Positions 11,368 to 22,517 of a stretch of DNA of 30,727 nucleotides are shown in pieces (the first letter of the stretch is position 1; each line of letters opens with the position of its first letter). Source of the stretch: Reticulomyxa filosa (Eukaryota; Foraminifera; Reticulomyxidae). The notes below the pieces were generated by a model, which was given only the letters and a program-made list of their open reading frames with translations, was not told the DNA's origin and did not search any database. The position numbers and the translations under genes are program-made. The DNA lies in contig ASPP01007854.1 in NCBI GenBank assembly GCA_000512085.1, forward strand, positions 1 to 30,727, read 5' to 3'.

Positions 11368-13761
11368 TTACATAGTAGTTGATGTTTCATCAGTAGTAGT
11401 CGGACTTTTTCCTTCAATTTCTTGGTCTCCTTTGCTCCTTTTCTCGTCTGTATATTTTTTTTTAGCCGATTTTTTAGTTCCAGAGTTAGTGACTTTTTTG
11501 GTCTCTGGAATCACTTCTATATTTTTGTGTTGGTTATTGTAATCAATAACAGCCTGTTGATTGGCCTTGAAGTACCAAAAGTAACCAACAACCGCACCGG
11601 CCACTAACAATACAAATGTTCCACAGCTGACAATTATAATAGTCAGCAAGACATTTTTAGTGATTAATTTGGAGTTTGAAGTCGAATCAGGATTCTGAGA
11701 AGCAACAACGACACTACGTACAAACACTTTTTTTTGTTTTTTGTGCACAACCAACCAATTTCATGTCAACTTTTTTTTTATATAAAAAAAAAAACACACA
11801 CACATACACATAATAAGTACAAACACAAATCGCGCACTTTGGTGGTTGCTGCCACTTGAGATTGTATCGTTGTAGCTAGTTAATTTCAATGACATGGCAA
11901 TGTCATTCGCGGCCGTGTTATTTGGACATAAAAAAACCAGACAGTGATTGGTGAAATTGATGTAAGACGAAGTCCATAAAGCAGATCCTTTGCCATTCTC
12001 CTGTAAATAGTCTTCGGTCTCCACTTGCGCCCATTCCAACAGTGAGTTTTCACAATTGCTGTTTGAATCGTTGCAATGAATTGAAAAGTATATTGTCACT
12101 TTTGCATATCTTGACGGTTGGACGACAATACCCGATTTAGCATAAGCATACGTATACATACACATGTAGTACATAGTTTTTTTTTTTTTTTTTTTTTTTT
12201 GTGCAATAGCATTTTCATCCACACTACAGACACACACACACAAAAAAGCATATTATTCGGACATACGTGACTCTCGTTGGGGAGGGGGTCGTTGTTGTAG
12301 TAGTGTCATCGTCAGACGAATCAGTGGTTTTGGTCTCATTATGGTATGCTGGATAAAGGGTTGGTTTATGAGTAGGCCTACTAGTAGGAGGCTTACTAGT
12401 AGGAGGCATACCAGTAGGAGGCATACCAGTAGGAGGCATACCAGTAGGCTTACTAGTAGGAGGCATACCAGTAGGCATACCAGTAGGAGGCATATCAGTA
12501 GGCTTAGTAGTAGGCATGCGTGACGGAAGGATCGGTATCGGTGACTGAGTGGGGAGCTGGTGAGTAGTTGAAGACATCGGACTACGTGTCGGGCCCTGGG
12601 CTATGCCAAACGATGGCCCAGTGGTGGGCTGATAAGTATTAGGTTCTGCATTCAGCTTGAAGCGAAATTTGGACGATCTTGATTCTGTACATATTTTCAT
12701 AAATATGCAAATATAACATAAACGTATACATACATATATGTGCACATATATGTATTTATGTAATTATTCCTTGGCAAGTCCATGACATTGAGGCTGAGTG
12801 CTTTAGAGGACATTGTCGACTCAGGTCTCCACCAAAATGCTAACAAAAACACCGAACAATATTAATCCCCACCCTCTTTTTTTTTTTTTTTTTAGTGCAG
12901 CACAGTTCAAGGACATTAACAACATTTACACATACCAAAAGAAGGCGTTCACAAGAGGAAATATCCGAGCATGTAATATTGACATTGGAAAGACCTCCAT
13001 TGTTCCAAATGTCCACATCCTTTTTTTATTATTATTATTATATTTTGAGGGATTTTTTTTTTTTTTTTTATTGATAGAAAAAAAAAAAGGGGGAGGGAAG
13101 GAAACTAAAAACTTTCTTTTTCTTCCCTCCCCCCTTTTTTTTTTTTTATAATCTTATAAAAGGACAATAAGAACAAAAAAGACCCTACGTGGCATAAAAC
13201 GTCTTGTGTTTGATTGAATGGTGTGGTGGAACACATGAGATGACAGAGAGAGGTTGAAAAGTCTGTATGATAGGGACAGTGCAGGTGAATGTCGTGACAT
13301 GAATCTCTGGCAGCGCAGTTCAAGGACATTTGATGACCGGCCTTGCCGAGGATTTGCATGCGAACGCAACTCTCTGGAGACATGCAGTGCAATTGCACGT
13401 TATCGTTTGCGCTCATCGATTGAAAAACTACATTTTCGCCTGCAAGCGCTTGGCTGCTCATTATTACTATACTTCGATGCCCTAATGACCATTTCGATGT
13501 TATATGCATATTTGAACCACTCTCCTCTTCGCTTAACAGGATTATCGCTGACACAGCTTTCTCTCCTATTACGTATTTCATGTCCTGACACGATCTCTTC
13601 CCAGTGCATCTTAACACACACTTCTCATGTACGCACGTCATCTCTTTATTACAGTCGTCGGGCCCTTTGCATTCCACCACCTCTGTTGTTAATGCTTTAT
13701 TGAGATGGGCTAATACAATTATTGACCAAAATAAGCCAATTATCAAGCTATCTACTTTCAT
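11368..13761 (-). CDS. Secretory Cys-rich, mucin-like single-pass membrane protein
   Basis: Predicted type I cell-surface protein of about 576 aa. Exons in order: 13189-13761, 12936-13019, 12787-12839, 12267-12677, 11827-12109, 11368-11694 (1731 nt, divisible by three). A signal peptide (MKVDSLIIGLFWSIIVLAHL) is followed by a Cys-rich ectodomain with repeated units of the type C...SC..I.L.C (e.g. LNCAARDSCHDIHLHC, VNITCSDISSCERLLL), a Pro/Thr-rich stalk with imperfect MPPTGMPPTSKP repeats likely to be O-glycosylated, a second small Cys-containing region with N-glycosylation sites (NFT, NDT), a transmembrane helix (LLTIIIVSCGTFVLLVAGAV) and a Lys/Ser/Thr-rich cytosolic tail of about 75 aa. Exon 12787-12839 and its junction to the stalk are the least certain. 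The ligand and function are unknown. The stop is at 11368-11370. Confidence 0.68.
12370..12520. repeat. Short tandem repeats coding the Pro/Thr-rich stalk
   Basis: Imperfect 12-15 nt units around CCAGTAGGAGGCATA on the plus strand, read on the minus strand as MPPTG/MPPTS/KPTG units. The units drift by single changes, typical of slippage-prone mucin-like stalks. Confidence 0.75.
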
Positions 13762-14316
13762 ATTTCTTGCGCTCTCAGTAGGAAACTTCTATTAGTTATA
13801 GAAAAGGTTTACACTTCTTTTTGTAACGGCTAAACTTCTCTGACAAAACGATCAACCACATACGCTATTAATGAATTGTATTAAAGTAATTATTTAAGAA
13901 ATTTTCACAGTATACAACGATCTTAAAGTTTATTTATCCATGTCTACTTTATTTCGAACAAAGAATAAAAGCCTTCAAATTTGTGAAAACAACAGAAGCT
14001 GAACGTTTTCTTTTTCTTTATTTGAAATTATAACAAGGTATTGGTATTAATTAGTTTATTTTAATTTGCTTTTGAAAAGGAATGTAGTTTTTTAACATTT
14101 TTAGTATAAATTATTAAATAGGGCGAAGAAAAAGAAGTATGAAAAATGACTCAAGGTCTTGAAGTTTGAGAAAGATGAAAAGAACTGGAATTTATTAAAC
14201 CATTTTTTCTATGCAACGAAAAGATTTCTGCTTTAAGGAGCTCAATTTGTGCTGTCTATGTAAATTTTTTTTGTTAACTTTCGTCCCTGTCATATGTATA
14301 TATATTGAAGGAGTGT
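13762..14316. other. Intergenic region between two minus-strand genes
   Basis: AT-rich DNA separating the start of the membrane-protein gene from the CFAP44 stop codon. It should contain the membrane-protein promoter and the CFAP44 3' end. No coding or structural feature was recognised. Confidence 0.4.
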
Positions 14317-17300
14317 CTAAAAAAAAAAAGCGCAAACTTGTTCGTTTGCAACTTCGATGAGTGCTTCCAACTCTTGACTTTGCCTTTGAGTGATTGGTGT
14401 AGTGTCTTCAATCTATTCAAAGCAAGTCAAATAACATTTAAAAAATTAAAGCAAACGGATCCATTCAAAAAACATTGGCAGCAAAAACCAATCATACTTT
14501 ATTATTTTCAATACACACTCAACAACAGCAATGGAAGCAATAGCTTCCATTTCTTTATCTAAGGCATTAATTTTGGACAACAACTTTGCTTCCAACTCCA
14601 ATTTCTGAGTATTTTCTTGCATCACGGCACTGAACTCTTCTCTTGCAGAAAGTGTTCGTTTCTTCCACGTTTGCAGCTTGCTTGTACCTTCTTTTTCTAT
14701 CCTATATGCGCAATATATGAGTAAATAATTTTTTTGCATACGTGCGTAATAAATACGACATAACAAAAAAAAAAAAAAAAAAAAAAAAAGTGTCTGAAAT
14801 ATAAAGGAATAACTTATCCAGCTTCATTTGTAAAGCTGTAGCACCTCCATCATTTTCGGCTTTGTCCAGCACTTCCATTGGTACCAAGCGACCATATTTC
14901 AGGTATTGCACTTCTTCACATTTATGTTTTTCAAGGTCTATGCACGCCTTCACAAAATACATAAATCGAATCTAGTAAACATGCTTAAATACGTGCATAC
15001 AGCAATTGTGGAGGGACTGAGATTACCTCTTCCTCAATCCTTTCAAATTTTTGTTTTATTTCGTTTTATTTTTTTGCAGTAACTTGTTTTTCATTGATTC
15101 TCTTTGTCAACATTTTGTGTTGTTTTTTCAATTCTTTGTAGTCTTTTTTTAGCGTTGTCTGTATATCATTTTCCCCCCCCCCCCCCCGGCCCCAACATAT
15201 AAATTTTTTTTTTTAGTAGTGTACTTTGTCATGACGTATACTCTCTCTCACTTTCTTTGGAGCAAACAACAACAATAACAAAAACTCCTCCTTGCACACA
15301 CTTGCTCGAATTCTTGCTCTTGCACTCTCTTTTGCAATTTTTCCAAGCCATTTAGTTCAAACACTAACACGTGGTCAATGTTTGCAGGTAAAATTGGATG
15401 CGAAAATCTGTGCTATAACAATAGTGTAACAGCAAAGAAATTGAGTATCGAGAGGGAAAAAAAACAAAAAAAAAAAAAATAAGCCTCTATTTTTTTTTGT
15501 GATAAACTTCATCAGTTGGGACAGTCTCAAACGGTGCTTGATAGCTTTCTTTTTGGATAATTTTAATCTGAGATTGCGACAAGGGAACCGTCACAATTAT
15601 TTTGTTTAGTTTTTTTTGCTTTTCTGTTTGAAACTCTTGAATTTCTAATTCTGCTGATTGCAAGTTTCTATAACGTATATACGTATATGTGTGCTTTTTT
15701 TTTGCCAAAATTCTGTATACGTTTGTGCGTCATTATGATAAATAGACTCCAAACTTGTCAACGATTTTTTCTTTATGTTGCAGTGCCTGATGTTTGGTCC
15801 TGACCTCATCCGCAGTTTTTTGGAGATCTGCCAAGGCATCTTCTTCGTCCAGTTTTTTTTCACGCAATTCTATGACTTTATCAAAAATTGTAGTGTCACA
15901 ATCCTTTGGGCAAGAGTCGTCTCCTTCTTCGCTGGCACTATCATTCTCCACATCGTTACTACTTTCTAATGTCTCATCACTGTTTGATGATTCATCTCCG
16001 TTTTCAGTACGCTTATTTTTAGTTTTTTAAAATTACTAAATATTTTATTTTATTTATTTTTAGAAAATTAACAAACCTTTTTTCTTTTAATTTTTCTTGT
16101 AAACACTCTTTTTAGTTGCTCATAAAATGGATTTCTTTCGCCGACAATACTGTTAAACTCTTGTGTAATTTTTTTCACTTTTTCATCACATGCTGTAATT
16201 TCTTCTAGTTTTCGTGCTAACTTTTGTTGACACTCTGTTGTGTCAATACTTATCTATTATTTTTAGTAAATTCAAACAAGCCCCCGTTAACAGAAAAAGT
16301 TCGCGCTCAATCGACATTTCGATGAGAAACAATTTTGGCAGTAATTTAGTTTCGTTTTCCTAGCATTTAAAACAACATGAAAAATTTAAAAGATGTACTT
16401 GTGATTTTTCCGTCTCGAATCTTAATAATTTTTCGTTCAGTTCGTTTTCCCTGCCTTCGAATTCTTTCAAAACGTTGAACTCCTTCCACAATTTTAACAA
16501 CTTTGTGTCAGTAAACTTCAAACTTGAAGCCACTTTATACTTCTCTTCTCGCAGTTCAATAACTGTATTATCAAACGTTTCTACTGCCGAATTGATTTTT
16601 TCCAATAATACCTTTCTTTCATACTTTTTTATATTTTATATTTAAATTAAAACAATCTTTACCTATCTATCAGTCCTTCTTTTTCCTTGATGTCTTTGAA
16701 TAAAGAAATTGTGGCTGTGCATTGAAAAAAGGCTTTAGTAAGGAGACTCCATACCTCCAATTGTCGTTTCTTCACATACTTCTCTCGGACTTCTAATGAT
16801 GATGAGCGCACCAGTAACAGGCGTGTCTGATATGCTGACAAATAACTCTGTCTACGGATACTTGAAGAAGAAGTTTTTCTTGATGTTGGTTGTACTTTCA
16901 GCCATACAAGAGACATGGATATAGGTAATGCAAAAGTCAAGATCAAACAAATACAATAAAAATAAAGTAAACCAGCTTTTGCAAGAGAATACGTTGATTC
17001 TTCATCTTTTCCAAAAGCATTATCTCCTCCAGCATTTATTTCCTTTTTTTCATCTTCTAATATTTTTTCAAATGCTTTTGCTTCCTATTTTTTGTAGTCA
17101 TTGTTTTAGTTTTGTGTTAAAAGAGGGGATGCCACAAAAGAAAAAACTCTTGAATTAGTACAAAATCATATAACCTCTTTAGTATAATGATATCGATGTT
17201 CTGGTGAAGGATCTTCTTGCAACAATGGAGCTAATCTTTCTTCTGGAATATCTATTGTCAATTCTGTGTCAATTTCTTGTAGCCTCTTCATGTCGCTTTG

Positions 17301-20300
17301 AATGCTTTCAATAATTTTTTTTTTTAAGTTACGTAAAGATAATACTCGTTGATTAAGTTGCATTTGCATAAGGTTGGCTGCTTCCAACAATAATATCATT
17401 TCTTTTCTTTTTTGGGAAGCGCCAATATGTTTGTCAATAGGAACCTTATAATCTTCTGCAGATTTTAATTTATAATCGCCGACGTTTTGTTTCGCTTTTT
17501 TAATTGCTTCAATGTCTTTTGGATCGTCTGTATTTTCATCCGGTTTTTCTAGCAGCATCACGTCTAATTTAGACTTTATCTGCTCTCGTATATGCTTTCT
17601 AGTTCAAATAAACAAATTTAAGTAAACGTAATAATTAATTTAAATTTTAAACAAAAATTAAAATTGAAAACTAAATAGTCGTGTGTATAACTTCTGCAGA
17701 GAGGCCTTTTTTTGACATGGACTTTTGATAAATGTTGACGCACTTTGCTTATCATTAATATTTGTGTTGATGTGACTGTCATCCAGTGCAGGATTATTAT
17801 TTACATTTTCACTTTTTTTCTCTTTATATTCGTTTCCTGTGTTTTTGTTGCCATTACTGACAGAATTAATGTAATCCGATGATTTGGCCGACGAGTTGGC
17901 GTCCGTTTCATGCACCTTTTTAAGAAAAGTTTTTGTAAATTTTTTTTTTAGAATAACCCCCTACATTCATATCTTTATTTAAACTTTTGCAATGTCCTGC
18001 TGAAGCCATTCAGGCAGAGCTGGAGTTCGGAATGAAGAAATTTTGTGTCCAGATCGAAATGCAGACACTTCAATTTTCTCAGCAATAACTTGTTTCAAAA
18101 AAGCATTTTCCACTTTTTGCAAAACAGCCAATATCCTTTCTGACTCGGAAGCCGTTCTTTGTTTGACTTGAGCAACCTGTTTTGTTTATTTATTAAAATT
18201 GCATTTCTAATTTGTTTGTGATTAAGGATTTTAAACAATATTTCATACCTGTTTCTCGTTTTGTGTGGCCATTTTTCTTTTAATGAGTTATCGATATTCA
18301 GATCTGACTCTGTAAAATTCAATCCCACGTTCAAAAAAGGAGCAGCTTTTCGATAAAGCTGTTTTTTTTTTGATGAATATCCTCAATCGACGCTTTCATA
18401 TCTGCTTTCCACGTCTGTGCTTCACGGAGCGATTCATCCTTTTTTTGCGTGTACAAACAAATATAAATTCAAAAATACAACTCTTATTGTAAGTTTTTGT
18501 TTATTAGGCTCTCGTGTGTCAATACAAACTATTTTTTTTTGTTTCTTTTCGCTCTCGACGCTATAATCCTGAGCACTCTTGTCTGTGCAATCGCTTTCAC
18601 TTTCTAAAGGCTGAACGTTGGAGTCGGCTAAACTTTTGAACTGAGGAGCCCCTTCCGGCTCATTAGTGCTTGCGATTGAGTTTGCAAGCCAAACAAAAGA
18701 TTAATTTGACATTCGAACCAATGTATATGATCCAAAATAAATAAAAAAAGAAACCTGTTTTGGAATTTGCTCCTGTCAAACGCGTGAACAAAAAGAGCAC
18801 CGTCTTTAGTACTGGATATTAAGAATCGGTCGTCAAAAGAAAGTGATAGAAAGCATTTATCCGACCATTTGCTTGCAATTCTCAGCGACACATATGCCTG
18901 AATATTTTATGTTGTTTTGTTTTGTTAAGCTATCCTCACTACTGAAAGGAGGTCTTGTATTTTGCTATGCAGCCACTCCAAAAAAACATCAAAACAAAAG
19001 AAAAAAAAAATGGAGTCCCACATACATTGTAGTCTTGGGCCGAACGTATTTGGATCAAGCTGCTGACAGTGGCAAATAACAAAAAAAAGCGACTTGGCGA
19101 AAAGGCCATATAGTTAATCGGTTCATCACAAAACGATTTGAATGCTTTTGTACCCGTTTTTTCATCGAACCAATAATCACAAGCGGCCACAGTCTGTGTG
19201 CTGTCTCTTTCCTTTGTGCTGTTGTCACTCTGAAGAGTCCATTCATAAAAGTATGGCATATTGCTTTCGCCGATTGTTAGGGATAACAAAAATACATCAT
19301 TTGTGCAAGGGTTATTAATGGTGTCCGAGAGAGATTTGGAGTGAGTGGGCACTCCTAGCAAACAGCAAATTTGCCAAGGCACTCGTTTAAAATCAATCCA
19401 TTTTAAGTTGTCTGTTTTATTTGAAGTGGTCGGTCTATCTTGAGCTGATTTATTCTCTGGCATGTCCTGCCCCCCGAGTTGTACCGATAATTGAGGCACA
19501 ACAGAGACTCTGTTTTTTCCCTCCTCTTCTTTTTGCACAGGATCAAATGGAGTGAATTCCACGTACTTTGGAGTGTGAAACTGGGTCGGGATGCAATAAG
19601 TGGAACGGGAGTCGATTGCGCTTACATTGGGTAGTGGAAATGCCACGATTGAATGCGAGTGATAACTGTAAATATAGGCGTCTGATATATTCCAGTGCCA
19701 GTTAAACAAGGGGCCTGTACTTTGTGGTTGCGGGATAAATGTTAAAGGGGTTATCGCAACGTTTCCAAGTCCATCAAACTTTATTATTATTTTTTTTTTT
19801 GGAGCAAATAAAATGATTAAAAATGAATAAAAGAACAACAAGTAGTATAATTACTATATAAGGAGAAAACAAAAAAATGGACAAAATGTCACCGACCATA
19901 ATTTTAGAAAAAAATATCTCTTGAGTTGTAACAGTGACTACGTATTCACCACTCTTTGCAATACTGCCGTTGACAACTGCCTCATTGTGTAACCTAAGAC
20001 TTTTTTTTAATACAAAGTTGGTGGATCCTTGTTGATAAATTCGGATTACACCATCACTGCAACCCATTAGATCTTTTTTTTTTTTGTTTATTTGTCTCAA
20101 TATGTACAAAAAAAAAAAAGAGCTCACGATTGTGATCGATATCAAAAAAATTAAAAAAAAAATGCAAAGGGATACGTAACAAAAGTAAGGAGTAGACAGA
20201 GGTATGACAAAGTGAATTGCAGCTTGACAGTTTTTCTGAACGTCACAACTCTTACTTTGCAAATTGAAATTACGTATCGTGTTGTCCAATCCCACGCATA

Positions 20301-22087
20301 CAAAATTATGTGAGGAATAACTCGGTACCACTCCTTTGATTATTATTACAAGTAGTCTTTTTTTTTCTTTCAGTTATGTTTCTATTTATACAATAAAGAT
20401 CAAAAGCGAACCTGTAATTTCAAGTCCTGGAAACTCCAAAACACTGACACACTCCAAACTTTCGCGGCTCAATATCCATATATGCCCGTATGCGTCTTGG
20501 ATAATCCACTCTTTTTCTTGGTTTTTGACTACACTTGTCAGCAGACACTTTTTGTCGTTTTCGAGTCGTTTTGCTTCTTTTTTACATTGAGTATCTGTTG
20601 TGTCGCCGATAAATATCTGCCGAACTAATGTCAGTTCAAAATGATCCGACTTCTCAGACGGCTCAAAATATTCCAAATCATCCATTTCCCAGATTTTAAT
20701 AAAACCATCTTCACCTGCACTAATCAAGCCCAATTTATCATCCATCTCCAAGTAAATTATGTCTCCATCATGACATGGCTTCGTCTCAATACTTTCCTTT
20801 TGATTCTTGTTCTCACTGACATCTTCACTACTCCCATCCATTTTTTCAGTTCTGGCTGAGGTTATGTCGCTGTTGCTGTCCTGTAGTTCTGAACGTTTGA
20901 GACTTCTATTTTCGACTTCTTCTTCACACTCCTGCTCACCCAAAGCATTATCGGAATCAATTGAATTATTGCTTGAAATGTGGCTGCCTTCTGAGGTTGA
21001 ACGTCGAGTTGTAAACTTTTTTCTTTTTCTTGAACGGTTGGTGGCACCAGCATACACTGTGTATTGAACTTTATCGCCTTGCCACATTAATAATATCCCA
21101 CTTTCGCTGCCAGTCAAAATTTTTCCACTATTAAATTCTACAAACGCGTGAATATCGCTTATATCAATTTTTCCAAACTTTCCTGTTTTTCCTTGAAGCT
21201 TTAGTCCTGTGAATGTTTTGGACATTTCCCAAAAGCGGATGTGCCCACTTCCACATGTAATCAGCCGGTTCTATTTTATTAAAATGAATATAACTTATTT
21301 TATCAGTGTTTTTTGGGCCGTACGTCGAAAGGGGAGAAGTCAAAAAAAATACATTAGCAACTCGCTCATCTTCAACTTACATTGTCAAATGGAGAGAATC
21401 CAACAGTGAAGATGTCCTGCGAAAATGCCTTTGTTCTTAAAATGATTGTTCCGTACGTCCAATTCCAAATCGTCAACATGTAGTCTGGTGAGGTGCTAAC
21501 ACTTGCCAAGTATTGGCCATCTGGGCTGAATTGCATGTCACTGTACCCTTTTTCAGAGCCCTGTAATATCATTCAATAAAGATATTATTTACTATTCCTC
21601 CTTCTCCCTCTTCTACCTCCTTTAAATTTATATCCTAACATTTGACAAAGTCTGGTGTTCTTCAAAGGAAGGATACTGATAAATGTAAATATTGGGGTTT
21701 TTTCCAAGTTCGCCACACGCAAAATACTGATGACTGGGATGAATCGCTATAGCTCCAATACCATCCATATGGCCATGAATAATTTTTTTGATAGTTTTGT
21801 CACTGATGCTGATTTTTTTTCAAACTTATGTTTACATTGACCCATTGGCTAAATTGTAAGAAAATTATAAAGTAATTTGTACCTGATCAGCTGAATAGTA
21901 TTACCAACAATAAAAAGTAATGTATCATTTTGTATGCATCGAATATTGTTCCTTTTGTATAACGAAAAGCCTTTATAGTTTTCGTTGCATTGTGTTTTCT
22001 ATCTCTTCATCATTAAAAAAATTTATGTTTCAATAGCAACAGATGTAACATACCAAAGGACGCATATAAATCCAAGCAATGAGACAT
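14317..22087 (-). CDS. CFAP44: Cilia- and flagella-associated protein 44
   Basis: CFAP44 is a WD-repeat and coiled-coil component of the axonemal tether complex that links inner dynein arm heads to doublet microtubules (family knowledge). Exons in order: 22054-22105, 21883-21970, 21640-21848, 21381-21560, 20412-21270, 20181-20333, 19897-20072, 19026-19778, 18755-18897, 18530-18668, 18249-18438, 17985-18176, 17692-17915, 17175-17598, 16973-17084, 16663-16894, 16399-16615, 16077-16253, 15755-16011, 15508-15667, 15302-15412, 15084-15158, 14814-14971, 14527-14701, 14317-14412. WD motifs include MDGIGAIAIHPSHQYFACGE, the signature SPDYMLTIWNW, TKAFSQDIFTVGFSPF, GSGHIRFWEMSKTFTGLKLQ and EDGFIKIWEMDD. 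The coiled-coil half has SAEDYKVPIDKHIGASQKRK, LSLRNLKKKIIESI and VIELREKKLDEEDALADLQK. Joined length is about 1,850 codons, near the human protein from memory (about 1,850 aa). Three homopolymers must change by one base (18362-18371, 18272-18276, 21813-21820). The start is the ATG at 22087; an upstream exon is possible. Confidence 0.85.
15173..15187 (+). repeat. Poly(C) tract in a CFAP44 intron
   Basis: A run of about fifteen C followed by GGCCCC in the intron between exons 15302-15412 and 15084-15158. An unusual GC homopolymer in AT-rich surroundings; a shorter C run sits at about 8419-8431 in an intron of the ankyrin gene. Confidence 0.7.
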
Positions 22088-22105
22088 TTGCTTGCAATGT
22101 TGTTT

Positions 22106-22517
22106 CTGCAGTGTAGTGATGGGTTTATTGTGTTTATATTACTATGACAACATATATTCAAATTTTCTTTGGCGTCATTATGCTATAATATTGAAAGTCT
22201 GCAAACTTACATAAGAGGAGGAACATTTTAAAAATATCTAAAGAAATTTTTTTTTTTGTACTCTCGGAATAAATGGAAAAATCGCTTTGGTACGGGGCGT
22301 TAAACGTTTTCTTTACAAATCAAAAATAGTGGACCAAGACAACACAAACTCAAAGAATGAGAACAATCAATCTTTCAAAAGTACAAAAAATAAATACTAT
22401 TGGCTAAAAAAAGTTTTAACTGTCGATGTTTGGAACAAAAATATTATTAAAAAAGAAATATTTTTGTGTATGTTTTTTTTATTTATTAAAAAAATTGCAG
22501 TTTATTTTGCTGTTGTT
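22106..22517. other. Spacer between RasGEF and CFAP44 genes
   Basis: About 410 nt between the RasGEF stop and the first recognised CFAP44 exon, both on the minus strand. TTTATT at 22501-22506 is AATAAA on the minus strand, just past the RasGEF stop. A plus-strand frame at 22287-22577 is Lys/Asn/Phe-rich without domain features. An additional 5' exon of CFAP44 could lie here (ATG with a GTAAGT donor near 22210-22225), but phase does not settle it. Confidence 0.35.

Noticed and set aside
16280-16365. Coding-looking stretch ENETKLLPKLFLIEMSIERE between two CFAP44 exons
   Set aside because: Exons 16399-16615 and 16077-16253 join directly in phase 0, and including this stretch leaves no phase-compatible donor. 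Treated as intron, though a rare exon cannot be excluded.
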